Assembly: GCA_036365455.1 (NCBI GenBank)
Contig: JAWQUS010000032.1
Coordinates: 17,058,001-17,122,000 of the forward strand
Source of the DNA: Macrosoma leucophasiata
Taxonomy: Eukaryota > Arthropoda > Insecta > Lepidoptera > Hedylidae
Direction of reading: 5' to 3'
DNA: 64,000 nucleotides
The notes below the pieces were generated by a model. The model was not told where the DNA came from. It saw only the letters and a list, made by a program, of their open reading frames with translations, and did not search any database. The position numbers and the translations under genes were made by a program. This document shows, one piece after another, positions 22,378-34,400 of the stretch (positions within the stretch are counted from its first letter, which is position 1; each line of letters begins with the position of its first letter).

Positions 22378-22697
22378 CAGATTAAACTGTTAAATAATTC
22401 AAACCTCTGTATTTTTTCTTTATAATTATACTAACATTTCACCTCAGATCAAAAAACGTTATTATTTTTAGTAAGTAGGTACATTTCGGTACCTAACAAA
22501 AAAATATGTTCAAGCCAAAAAAAATATCTGGCTTATAAATAAATCTCATTAATCTCTGTGATCATATGTGGGATTATATTTCGATGTTTAAAATTAAAGT
22601 TTGTAAGTATGTAAGTGAACATTTTGTTACGGCGTTTTTTTTATCTAATAAAGTTTATTTTGGAAAATCGTCTTTATATTTTATTTTGCTAGTTGAC

Positions 22698-22988
22698 CAT
22701 AGAGCAACGCGGCCCACCGGTCGCGGCGGACCGGAGGGGAGTAGCCCTAGCGTGTATGACCGATGCAAAACAGCCTGTCATTTTTTGCGGGAGGAAATGC
22801 GTGCGACACACGCACACTACAAAAATCGTCTATTACTACGAAACTCACACCTTGACTTTAACAAAATACAGAAACAATTTCACGCACACATTAAAACATC
22901 TAGGCGACAGGTGTAGGCCCATTTGGGCTTGTACTTTGACAGAGGGGAAAGCCCGCAAATGGCTACTCCCCTCCGGTGTTGCTCTATT
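22698..22988 (+). mobile_element. Rep-F, short intact form (291 bp)
   Basis: CATAGAGCAACGCGGCCC to GGTGTTGCTCTATT, flanked by TAGTTGAC (22690-22697) and TAGTTAAC (22989-22996). Best reference for the undivided Rep-F body (CGTCTATTACTACGAAACTC, GGCGACAGGTGTAGGCCC). Confidence 0.8.
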
Positions 22989-22996
22989 TAGTTAAC

Positions 22997-23250
22997 CCAT
23001 CGCAGGTTTTCGCCCTATTGAGCGTGCTTTGTCATCTTCCAACTTGGAGATGCTTAATAGGTTTGCAGCATATCTGAATGAACGAGATGATTCTGCAATG
23101 GGTTCCTTACGTATAAATGGAGGCTCTAAAATTAATACACGTACGAAAAATAATAGAATACTCTGGATCAGTGGTACTCAAACTATATTCTGCGGAGCCC
23201 TGGGACTCTCTAAGGCATCTGTCGGGGCTCTACAGGAGTATCGATAATTT
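22997..23250. other. Unassigned sequence with a shared 40-bp phrase
   Basis: The phrase GGTTTGCAGCATATCTGAAT with CGAGATGATTCTGCA recurs diverged at 46612-46655. At 23170 CAGTGGTACTCAAACT resembles a hAT-type terminus without a partner. A short frame containing LEMLNRFAAYLNERDDSAM is seen at 23047-23103; I do not recognise it. Confidence 0.3.
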
Positions 23251-23307
23251 ATACACATTTCAAAATAAAGCCCGTCGGTTCACACTTCACCTGAAAGACA
23301 TCTACTT

Positions 23308-23579
23308 TTTTTATGTAATGAAAGTGGCAAACAAGCATGCAGTTCACATTGATGTTAAGTGATGACTGTAACCTATAGACACAAAGACCAGAGGTCAAAT
23401 GCAGATGCGTTACCACTCCTGAGGCCTAAGGTGTTATGCCTCTCTGCCGGAAATTACAGGGCCGTACATTACAACCGGAACACGAAAGCGCTGAACACTA
23501 CCATATAGCGGCAAGTATATTATGTAATGCGGTGTTGCTTACGCCCGCGAGCTCCGTCACTGGAGCTCTATCACCCGTG
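23308..23579 (-). mobile_element. Rep-A, near full length
   Basis: T-run and TATGTAATG at the left (the complement of the A-tail), GGCAAACAAGCATGCAGTTC, CGGAAATTACAGGGCCGTAC, ending TGGAGCTCTATCACC. Confidence 0.8.
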
Positions 23580-23756
23580 TACCAGTCTAATACTGGACGA
23601 AGCCTTCCCTAAAGATGTTTACAACGTCATTAGGGGAGAATATGACATTATTGGCATATATGAGCCGGGGATACTGCCCCATCTTTTGTCTGATAGAACA
23701 TAGATTTATCCCTGGTCCAAGTTACGAGGCCGTGGGCTCCATGTCACAGACGGCTA

Positions 23757-24090
23757 TGCTGGGCACGAGTTTCTCCCCTTCTTGGTAGGAGGCCTGGAGC
23801 TTACTCCACCACGCTGCTCCAATGCGGGTTGGTGGAGATAAGGTTTAGTGGCCAACCCGCTGTTGGATGTATTCAAACCGCTCATATGGTCTCCGATAAG
23901 GTTTAACGACTGCTATCTATCGATAGCAACCGGGACCGACGGCTTAACGCGCTCTCCGAAGCACGGAAACGCGTATTTTAATTTGCCACTAGCGGTCACC
24001 CATCACACACCCAACCGCGCCCGTATCGCTTAAGTGAGTAGGTCGCTTACAATCTACACCAGCCGCGGGGCCATGCGCGCTTCACTATGT
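23757..24090 (-). mobile_element. Rep-B, truncated at its tail side
   Basis: It starts at TGCTGGGCACGAGTTTCTCC, without the AATAATGGCAACCC edge, and continues to GGCCATGCGCGCTTCA. Orientation follows from the intact copies, whose tail is on this side. Confidence 0.65.
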
Positions 24091-24099
24091 CATTACCAT

Positions 24100-24560
24100 G
24101 AATGAAATTTTCGGTCGGTCATGTCACTCCCATATTTGGATGGCGATAAAGTCTAATTTGGAATGTTTTTGAATGACCTGTGAAACTTCGTGGATGATTT
24201 CTACATGCATAATACCATTTTCTATTCAGACGCGATCAATCCATGCGATGCCAATCACTACGCACAAGGCAGCGCCTCTGAAAAGACATTACAAATGGTC
24301 GATGGTGTGAGTCATGAGCGGCGACCGGAAAACTTTAAAATTACAAAACATAACTTCAAGTTTTAACATTTCTCTGAAAGTTGGTATTTCATGGGATTTC
24401 AAACACTTTTTGTTATTTACGTAACTAATTAAAACACGGAAAGAAAAATATGAACTTGAACGGGCTTTGCTCCCGAAACCTCTGGAAACTATCGTCTGAA
24501 ACCGGATCGTTGTCGATTTTAATTTTCACGGCATCCATTGATTGCATCAAAAGTTATAGA
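24100..24560. other. Intergenic, unassigned
   Basis: No repeat family of the window matches here and no convincing frame is present. It directly precedes the RTE-type fragment and may be more of that element. Confidence 0.3.
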
Positions 24561-24590
24561 ACCGACAAACATTAAAGATATTTCCGTCAT

Positions 24591-24760
24591 ATGCAAAATA
24601 GCTCGAAGAACCAACGGCCGTTGGGCCAGAAGAGTTCTCAAATGGCGCGTACCGGAAGACGGCGCGTAGGCAGGTCAGACTTGGTGAAGATTGCGGGCAA
24701 TCGCTGGATGAGGGCGGCCCAGGACCGTTCCTTGTGGCAATCTTTGGGAGGATTTTATCT
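24591..24760 (+). pseudogene. LINE ORF2 C-terminal remnant (RTE-like)
   Basis: A short frame encodes RRRVGRSDLVKIAGNRWMRA, then AQDRSLWQSLGGFY. The pattern RRVGRP...D.VK.AGNRWMRAAQDRSLW..LGEA is the usual end of RTE/BovB-like ORF2 proteins in Lepidoptera. About ten residues are missing after VGR compared with that pattern, so it is a decayed 3' piece. No reverse transcriptase domain remains upstream. Confidence 0.65.
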
Positions 24761-24805
24761 ATCAGTGAGCATCTTTCTACTGAAATGATAATGAAGTATC
24801 TTAAC

Positions 24806-25080
24806 CAGTGACGTAGCTGTGGGAGGGGAGCCCAGACCGGGTGCCTTCAATGGTCATCCCAAAATTGGGTACCTAAGCGGTTTAGATGTGGAAGGGCAAC
24901 ACAAAATTCACATTCGCATTATATAATATAAGGGCTACAGGTCGTGCGGCCACTAGAGACCAAGAATTAGCTCATATTGCTCACACAGACATAGATGATA
25001 TAAGATACAGAAGAGTGGGGAGTATTTCCTTATTTTGCTCCTTGGCCCCGGGGTGCCGTTGCACGTTAGCTACGCCACTG
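24806..25080. mobile_element. hAT-like MITE, 275 bp
   Basis: Inverted ends CAGTGACGTAGCTG and TAGCTACGCCACTG. Flanks ATCTTAAC (24798-24805) and ATCTACAC (25081-25088) are an imperfect 8-bp duplication. CAGTG ends with 8-bp duplication fit hAT. Confidence 0.7.
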
Positions 25081-25088
25081 ATCTACAC

Positions 25089-26260
25089 GCCAGGTCTCTT
25101 ACGGGTTAGACAGAGTGCGTGAAGCGCCATTAAATCGCAGTTCTTGTGCTTTCTCGTGCTTTCTTTACAATCATCACTCTTCATGCATACACGCAGATTT
25201 TAAGATAGACAGAACCTTTGGTATATCGTCTCACCTACTGTATGTTATGTTTCACCGACACGACGATAACCGACCTATAATTATTTTAACTACAAGCCTT
25301 TTCATCTTTCGGTATTAGTTGGGCGAGATGGGGACCGTGGGCGCCCTTAGCCAGGTTAGATCGAAGGGTGCGGTGGGCGGTATTTGTTGGTTGGTTTTTT
25401 TTTTCTTTGCTGACAGTCTTGCAGTGCTTTGTCTACAGCAGTACTTAACTTTTATATATAAATTTCCACAGTGTTGGGTCACGAAACAATGAGTCCAACA
25501 AATAAAAATATATTTTTTGGATATAAAAACCTATATAATTCGGTAATTTCACACGGCTTACAAATTAATTGCTTTAATGCCAGGAAGCACGACCGGCGGA
25601 ACGCGTTTGAACTATTTGACGCGAACTCTACATAGCGATAGCGATGCGCTCGAGAAGTAAATTGCTGACAAAGATTATTTTATTGTAAGGTTGCACCGTA
25701 CACACAGTATGTATGCATCGGTGAATCATCCATAGTGAAAACGTCCTGTCGCCGAAACAAACTAATGCGAACCATTCTGTCTACGTAACGTCCATGGGTG
25801 AAGCCTTCTGTCGGTGACTCTCTCAAAAATGAAAAATCCAGTCGGAGATCAGTCCAAAGGAGAAACATCTGTCCGAGAACGCTTACGAAATCAAGTAAAC
25901 CAGCCCTTCAACTATCAGCGCGCCGCTCGTGACTTGGACGCCTCTGTGACGAAACACCATGCCTGCCTTAAGTGGGGCTTTGTAAAAACAGAAAATTATC
26001 CAGTCTGAGATTAGTACCGATCATACATTTATTTGTTCCGTTCTCTTTACATCTCACGTAAGTACCAAGGTCACCTTTTCTTTTTCTTTTCATTTATGAA
26101 AGCTGTTGAGTAGGGCGTGAATTTTTTTTTAATAATACTGTATGCAATTGAAATGGTCAAATCAAATAAAAATAATGGTTCTATATATAAAGTTCATACA
26201 GGTTAGTATCTATGAACTTAAAATATTCTAAAGCAATTTTAGCCCTAATATCTATAATAC
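25089..26260. other. Intergenic, mostly unassigned
   Basis: The start (GCCAGGTCTCTTACGGGTTAG) resembles 4462-4490. GATGGGGACCGTGGGCGCC near 25328 recurs diverged at 57908. Around 25740-25900 GC content rises, but no protein family is recognisable in any frame. Confidence 0.3.
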
Positions 26261-26267
26261 AGGCGAA

Positions 26268-26640
26268 TCAACTTAGGCCTCAGCGGTAGCATTGCATTTG
26301 CATTTTAATCTCCAGTTTTTGTCATATTTATAGGCTTCAGTCACTTCATGTACCATCAATGTGACTTGTATATTTGTTTACTACCATCATATTTTTAAAG
26401 TGCTATTAAATAAAAAAAATATGGTAAGTATTCAAAAAAAAGAAAGAAAATAAATCCAGCCTGATTTTAGTGCTCATACTGCACTTTTGTTTCGTATACA
26501 TCTGCATATCTTTTTTTTTTTCATTTTGTATATAAATTGGTGAAGCATTTTAGAATATGATATGCGTATATTATCTTAATATTACCATTTACGGTGCCTT
26601 CGCCCTCGAGCTTCGTCATTGGAACTCTTCCACTAGGGTA
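26268..26640. repeat. Two degraded Rep-A pieces
   Basis: 26268-26398 is plus (CTTAGGCCTCAGCGGTAGC, TAGGCTTCAGTCACTTCATG). 26585-26635 is minus (ACGGTGCCTTCGCCCTCGAG). They may be halves of one rearranged copy. Confidence 0.45.
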
Positions 26641-27191
26641 AAGCAGTAGAAATCCATAAGCTTTTATATTTTTACGGTTAAATACAGAAATCTTAAAACA
26701 GTTTTCACACGTTTAATAAAAACGCGAGTGCGTCTTGTGCTTATCTTTAATTAAAAAAAAATTTTTTTTTCAAAAAAAAATTATTGACAATAACTGGCAA
26801 ATAAGCCTACACTCCACATTGATGGTAAGTAATACTATAGTGTTTATGATGCTCATTTCAAACGTTACCATTCTGTAAAAAAATTCCATATCTCTAACTT
26901 ATCGCTCCGGGTTCGAATTCAAGTTTTCAGGCGTACCTATCATTAGTGACCTGCTACTACGAACTATACTATGAACTAGCTTAACGTCAAACATGCAATT
27001 ACATTATTAGAACCGTGACTGGTCAATATTTTTCTTTTTTGTAAGACTCGGGCAATCCACGCTCTTTTCATATTCCATGCGTGACTAGGCGGAAAATATA
27101 AACATACAGAATCATTTTAAAGTGACTCCTTCATATTAAAAAAATGGATTGAGATGTATCTCTTTCTTTTGATTTTATTTTGTTTTCTTTC

Positions 27192-27370
27192 ACTGGTGAC
27201 AGAGCTCCAGTGACGGAGCTCCCGGGCGTAGGCACCACCGCATTACCTAATCTACTTGCCGCTTAATGGTAGTTCAGTGTTTAGCACTATGATGTTCAGT
27301 TGGTAGGTAATGTACGCCTCTGTTGTTTCCAACACGGAGGGATAACAACTCAGCAGAGGCACCGCATCAG
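27192..27370 (+). mobile_element. Rep-A, 5' two thirds
   Basis: CACTGGTGACAGAGCTCCAG, CCGGGCGTAGGCACCACCGC, then drift after ATGTACGCCTC; no tail. Confidence 0.7.
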
Positions 27371-27530
27371 CACTGAAATCTCTTATTTTACGTAGATAAA
27401 TGTTTATTAGATCTTTATTATTAAAAGAGCACAGTGTAGATTTAATGAATCTAAGTATATACTATAATCCAAAGCATCTTAGCTGACCCTTTGAGTGATG
27501 TTGGTATTTAAAATGCTTTGCAATGGTATA

Positions 27531-27892
27531 TAATAATAATAATGGCAACCCATTATACGTCCCACTGCTGGGCAAGAGTCTCTCCTCTTTTTGGGGGGAG
27601 GCCTGGAGCTTAATCTATCACGCTGCTCCAATGCGGATTGGTGGAGATACGGGTTAGTGGCCAACCCGCTGTCGGATGTTTTCAAGCCGCCCATAAGGCC
27701 TCCGACAAGGTTTAACGACTGCTATCTATTGATAGAAACCGGGACCGATGGTTTAACATGCCCTCCGAAGCACGGAAACGCGCATTTTAATTTGCCACTA
27801 GCGGTCACCCACCACACACCCGACCGCGCCCGTAATGCTTATCCGAGTAGATCGCTTACGATCTACACCAGCCGCTGGGCCATGCGCGCTTC
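27531..27892 (-). mobile_element. Rep-B with 12-bp target duplication
   Basis: Flanked by TGCAATGGTATA (27519-27530 and 27893-27904). It spans the AATAATAATGGCAACCC edge to CATGCGCGCTTC. The (TAA)n is next to the left duplication, as expected for a 3' tail of a minus-strand insertion. Confidence 0.8.
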
Positions 27893-27904
27893 TGCAATGG
27901 TATA

Positions 27905-28475
27905 CTTAGGAAATAGTATAAATTCTTGATTAGGCGACATTAATTAGCTGTCGCTCGCATAGTCGCACGACGACTTAAAGCCCCTAAAAAATATAGACAA
28001 AAAAAAAATGTTTAAATCCCACAGTACTCATATTAACTTAACATCATCGACTATAGAAGCGGCGTTGTGTCGTCGATACCATCAATGTAAACTGTAGGTA
28101 CATACGCTTGTTTGCCGCTTCATGACATTACAAAAGACATCACAATGTTCACACGTGTGTGTCCATTTCGAAGATATGAAACATGTGATTTACAAAATTG
28201 ATTTTGTAAGAGACGTGTGACATCTGATTAACTTAACAAATTAACTAAAAATAACGGGATTTTGGAGTTTATTGCAAACTTTTCCACAACTTGTTCATTA
28301 ATAAAATGTCAAAATACTTCATCACTATTTTTACTGTAGACTGGTCTTTTCCATATCTTGTTGAATGTCGAAATAACCTACCTTTCACTGATGGTAGAGT
28401 TCCGCTGATGGAGAAGCTCGCGAAGACTTGCGAAAACGTTATGCATGAAGATTTAATTTCTTTTTACGCTTACAG
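27905..28475. other. Region upstream of the first recognised FAR exon
   Basis: AT-rich, with a weak Rep-A echo at 28060-28130. The ATG of FAR is immediately preceded by TTTTTACGCTTACAG, a good splice acceptor, so at least one untranslated exon should lie upstream; I cannot place it. Confidence 0.4.
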
Positions 28476-31400
28476 ATGTCATCAGACATGGACTCCGAGC
28501 TACCTGACCGCGTCGCAAAGACGTTCTCCGACCAGACCGTCTTCATCACAGGCGGTACCGGTTTCATGGGCAAGGTGCTGGTGGAAAAGCTTTTGAGGTA
28601 AGTACTGCTGGTGTGACGAAGCATGGAGGCGTAGGCACCACCGGATTACCTAATTTAATTAAGCTACTTGCTACTGAATAGTAGTGTTTAGCGTTATGGT
28701 AACCCCTAATTTCTGGAGCTGAGGCTTATGCTTATGCTTTAAAAGTGGCGTGACAATGCGTCTTAATTGAAATCCAGGTTTTAATACTACGTATAGGAAT
28801 AAGAATGGACGCTTCGACGTCCCTCCCGATTTCCCCGCCTCACCCAACCTCCTCCCCTCTTATGGGCGACGTTTGGTATTCTCTACGAGCACAGATCTGT
28901 GTCTACGTGCTACGCACACAGATGCACGTGTGATTACACGTCACTGATTGATGTCTGTATAACAGAGACCAAATTAAGCGTTTGTATGGAATTTTGGCGG
29001 AGTGTCCGCGGTGTGGTAGAAGGTGTATAATATTCACGTACCTATAATGGTCTGAAATAAATGAATTTATTATAACTTACCATCAATCAAACCTAGGTAT
29101 TTCGCAACATTCATGTCAAAAAGGTACAGCGAGCGTAACACGACCTTTATTAAGGGTATTATTGTGTCTTATTTGAGACTAGCTGACCCGGCAAATATCG
29201 TTCTGCCATACTATAAATTTTACCTTACAAAAAAAAACATAGCACGAGTTCCATCATCGGCGTGAGCAACGCGTTTGAAAAGTTGGAATAAAATATATAT
29301 CATGCGCGTAATTTTTTGCGCTAACTTCTAAGATGCTCGAAACGCGAAACAAAAAGTCTGTAAGTTTTTGCGGGTTTATAGAAACACGTGACGGAACGTA
29401 AGTAAATATTGGGTCACAAAAGTCACGACAGAAGTCAGCCCGCACGCAAACTAAATAAAATGAGCTGGTGAGGAAACAATTACGCATACGACAATAAAAA
29501 ATACAACCAGTTTTATGAAAATGAAACCAGTGGGTCGTTCATATAGAGGTACCTAGGTACCGTACTCTTCTTAGATCTTATTCTTCTGAAATTTGATAAG
29601 GTCATTTTTTTTTTTTTCTATATACGTAATTTTTTTGTACTTGCCGCTAAATGGCAGTTCAGCACTATCGTGTTCCGGCCAGGTAATGTACGGCCCTGTA
29701 ATTTCCGGCACAGAGGCATAACAAATTAGGCCTCAGAAGTGGTAACGTATCTGCATTTTGACCTCTGGTCTTTGTGTGGATGGCTATAGGCTGCAGTCAT
29801 CACTTAACATCAATGTGAACTGCATGCTTGTTTGCCACTTCCATAACAATAAAAAAAAAAGTTTAATGGAACTGAAACCAGTGGTTGGTACCGTACTCTT
29901 CTACCTTCTTCAGTACCTATTACCGAAACTTTTTTTAATATTATGGCATCGCTATTACTACGCATATTGCCCGTATCAAGTAAAACGATATTTCGTATTT
30001 ATTTAAGCAGCGTAAAAGTCAGTCTGAAATTCTAAAAGTTCAAGTTTTTTTTTTTCTAATGAACGACCCACTGGTTTCATTCCACAATTATTTTTTTTTT
30101 TTAATGTACATAATGAAGGTGACAAACAATCATGTAGTTTACATTGATGTTATGAGTGGTTGAGATGACTGCAGCCTCTATACACCCACTCACCCACACA
30201 AAGAACAGAGATAAAAAAACAGACGCGTTGCCACCCCTGAGACCTTTATTATTATTTATTTATTTATTTATTTATGCTTCTATGCACCTTGTACATATGG
30301 CGGACTTAATTCCACTAGGCATTCTCTGACAGTCAACCATGGGGTCATGAGAAAGCTTTGTGTAGGGTGCGGAAAATAATACATAAATGAAAATAATTAC
30401 TTAGAGAAAAAAAAAAACTGGTTGCCGTCGTAAAAAAACCTCTATTTAATTTTAACCCCTTATATTTGAAAGTTTAGGGGTGATTTTGACAAAATACTGA
30501 TACACGTACCTATTTTTTTATTCCTAACAGAAAGACTGGAACATCACTTTTCAAGTCTCAAACTTAGAAACTACAAAAATTCCCACACAATTTTAACCTC
30601 AATTCCATACAAACAGTACCCTTCCATTTTTCATTTAGGAGGAAATTTTGTCCATTTCATATCCGGCCAAGTACAATTCGGACGCACACGTACCGTTTAC
30701 AGTACCTATACTATTTATAGATTGTTTTATATTATTTCGCATTAACACATGCTTGTGAAATATATTTTATTTTTAAAGAAAAATTGAAAGAAAAATTTGA
30801 CTTCAGGCGAGACTCGAACTCGCGGCCTACTGGGAATCTAGTCCAGCCGCTCTTCCAATTGAGCTACTGAAGCCCTGCCTGATTTGTCAAATCTTTCCTT
30901 CACATCTATTGCATTGCTTTATGGTAGCAGTGCTAGTGCTGCTTGGTATGCAGCCTCTTTAAAAATAAAATATATTTATAGATTTTAATGTAAAAGTATC
31001 ACCTATTTTCGTATTGCACATTATTTTTTTTAATAACTTTTTCATGTTACGGAAGTGGCAAACAAGCATGCAGTTCACATTGATGTTAAGTGATGACTGC
31101 AGCCTATAGACACCCACACAAAGACCGAGGTCAAAATGCAGATGCGTTACCACTCCTGAGGCCTAAGGTGTTATGCGTCTGTGCCGGAAATTACAGAGCC
31201 GTACCAGTGCCGGATTAGCCATATAGCAGGAGTAGCAAATGCTACGGGCCCCGCGCCATTGGAAAAAAACACAAATATGTAATACACCTTAGCTATTCTC
31301 AAAGGGAGCGTTGACCACTAATTATAAAGGTACCTATATTATTATGTTGCAAGTTGGCAATACCACAATACTTACAGGGGGAATCCTCTAAATTTGTTTT

Positions 31401-34400
31401 CGATTCCTTTTCGTAAATGTTGTTTTATTTACATCCTAAAGGAGATGTTGCGAGCTCGGCCCTGGTTCGTACACGTCCTCAAAAAATGGGTAAATTAAAA
31501 AAGAATCCGAAAAAAATACAATTAATTTATTCAAGAATATATTTAAGAGTTACAACCACATTTAATTCAAACGATTTTATCATTTTCAACTATGTTAAAC
31601 ATGGCGATACAGCCGACACTTGGGATCAATCGATTTTGATAGTATTTAGAAAATATTACTTTTTTCTCCAAGTTCTATAATCAAAATACAATTTAAAAAA
31701 TGAAAATGTCAAAATGACATCGCCCGCCATATTCGCCATGTTAGTTTTGAGTTGCAATTCTAACTGCAAATTATGTTTTGTAACTGCAAACAAAGCTAAA
31801 TAAGTGAAAATATGTAGTAAGAAACGTTTTTATATTGATTTTGCCTGTTTAATGATATTGTGTACAATACATGGCCGGAGGTCCATACATTTTTGCAACA
31901 TCTCCTTTCAATAGGCAATGTAACTCTAGGGCCCCATGGTCACATCTGCTACGGGCCCCGCACCGGCTTTATCCGGCACTGAGCCGTACATCTTATCAAT
32001 AATTTTTAATCTATTTAAATATTTTATAATAATAATAATAATAATGGCAACCCATTATACGTCCCACTGCTGGGCACGAGTCTCTCCCCTTTTTGGGGGG
32101 AGGCCTGGAGCTTACTCCACCACGCTGCTCCAATGCGGATTGGTGGAGGTGGGTGGGTTAGTGGCCAACCCACTGTCGGATGTTTTCAAGCCGCCCATTA
32201 GGCCTCCGACAAGGTTTAACGACTGCTATCCATCGATAGCAACCGGGACCGACGGCTTAACGTGCCCTCCGAAGCACGGAAACGCGCATTTAATTTGCCA
32301 CTAGCGGTCACCCATCACACTACCCGACCGCGCCCGTAGTGCTTAACCGAGCAGATCGCTTACGATCTACACCAGCCGCTGGGCCATGCGCGCTTCATTT
32401 TTTAAATATTTTACTTAAAATTAAATATTTTACCACGCACACGTCCGTTTTTCCTTTTGAAATCTCAAAAATGGCGGAATAATTACCTACACGATTTACA
32501 TGAGAGCACTCTTGTACGCTTGTCATAGCACATCATATATGTTTCGACATGCCTTTCGATTTCCACGTCAATTAATGTGTCGTTAGGAAACAACTTGGCC
32601 TGTGGTTCTCAAACTTGCTGAAAATGTTTCGCCAAGAGAATAAACTATGTACGTAACTTCACACCTGTAATCCCCAAAGGGTTGGTAGGGCAGGTAACGA
32701 ATGCATTCAAGCATACATGTAAACAGCCACGATTCGCCGGTTATGTTTCCGCCTATTTAAACATGTTCGGACACATTACCAAACTCCGAGGTACTGGGAA
32801 AAAATCAGTTTTACATCATTTTCGCTGATAGTTCTTGACCCGGGAATCGAACGATTCAAAATTAATTTAAGTATATTTCATTTTTTTTAAAACCTTTTAA
32901 TAGGTCATAAGCCAGAAAAAAAATAAGTGAATAACAAATGATACATTAATTACGTAATATGTAAAAGTATACCTATCTACCTTAAAAATAAAATAAATAA
33001 TCGCCAAATACCTAGTTAAGAATTAAAATAGTTATCAACCGAATGTTCCATCCTCCCTTTTACAAACAGACGTGGCTTACAAAAGTTAGAGCAAAAGCGA
33101 ACAAAAGTTAAAAAAATAGAAGTAAGATGTCCATTGTTTGGGGAACACTGGCCTAATCTCATGAGACAAGGCAGTATAGCTCGCATAGAGGTGTTAACCG
33201 GCAAACCGTGACTGATGTATTGCACATTTTCTGCAACCGAAGTAGGTTCTCCTTTGTTACTAAGTAATTTGAAAATTACATGAGATATATAACTGCCTCA
33301 GTAGCGTAGTGGTAGCAGGCCACTATTATTGCGCTGGAGGTCCTAGGTTCGATTCCCGGGTCGGGGACTATCAGAGATAACGGTTTAAAATCCTTTATCT
33401 CTGCTTCTATTGGGATTTTTCCATTTTCTGGAAGTTTCCCAGTACCTCGGAGTTTGGTAATGTGACCCGGAGATGGCAACAGGTTCGCCACCTGTTACAT
33501 GGGCCAAAACGTAACCGGCGAGTCGTGGGTGTTTGCATGTATGATTGAATGCATGCATTTACCTCTGCCTACCCCTTCGGGGATTACAGGCGTGAAGTTA
33601 CGTTTTACATGAGATATGAAATATTACGAATATGGCAATGAGGTTTTAAACAGGGTTATTTGAAAGCGCATCACCTCTTGCTAGCAGCCTCTCTACATCT
33701 ATCCCAACAACATACAATTTTGTTTGTTTAATTAATCGTTCGGCTGACAGACGATCGATGGACAGATGATATAATTCAGGTAAGGCTGGTAAAGAGTGGA
33801 TGAGTACAGCTAAAAATAAGCATACTTGAAAATCACTAGAGGAGGCCTTCACCTTCGAGTAGCGAGGAGTTCTTACTAGCGTAGAAAGATTATAATAAAA
33901 TTCAATATTTTTATGTTAAAAAAAATTTAGTACATAATCGATAGTGTTTTTTTAATTAAGTTTGTTTTTTGTGAATGTTTTTTTTTAGTAAGAAATATAA
34001 GGCTTTTTTATTTATAACTAGCTGACCCGGCAAACTTCGTATTGCCTCAGACAGAATGAAAATATGACATGTGTCAAAGGTTTGATAGATACGGACTATT
34101 TGTATGGGAAAATGAAATGGTGGTTTTTACTATTTCCCTTCAATTTATTCATATTTTCTTGCCTTTTAAACATTCCCTGGACTTCCAAAAATCATTTCAA
34201 AATCAGTATTAAGCCAAATCGGTCCAGCCATTCACGCGTGATGCCGTGACCAAGGAAAACGGGTTGCATTTTTTTATATATAGATTAAATTCATATAAAT
34301 TAAGATTCGAGATTATAAAAAAAGTTTTTTTTTAATCTGTATTTAATAAGAAGGAACTTTTGAACACAGGTTCACGCCAGTTCCATCGTACCCCATTATT

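Larger units (their letters stand above)
31024..31993 (-). mobile_element. Rep-A interrupted by a hAT-like element
   Basis: Rep-A runs 31024-31204 and resumes at 31982 with the duplicated AGCCGTAC, then stops, so the copy was already truncated before the insertion. Confidence 0.75.

Noticed and set aside
22566..22995. Frames of 100-116 codons overlapping Rep-F
   Set aside because: They cross the transposon boundary and its target duplication, so they cannot be an ancestral protein.
27591..27929. 112-codon frame within Rep-B
   Set aside because: It runs through a non-coding retroposon and recurs, shifted or broken, in the other Rep-B copies.
30803..30875. A working tRNA-Ser gene
   Set aside because: Anticodon stem mismatch, no long variable arm required for tRNA-Ser, and related tRNA-like heads elsewhere in the window.
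32603..33152. Possible hAT element with CTGTGGTTCTCAAAC and GTTTGGGGAACACTG ends
   Set aside because: The ends agree at only about two thirds of positions and no 8-bp duplication could be found.
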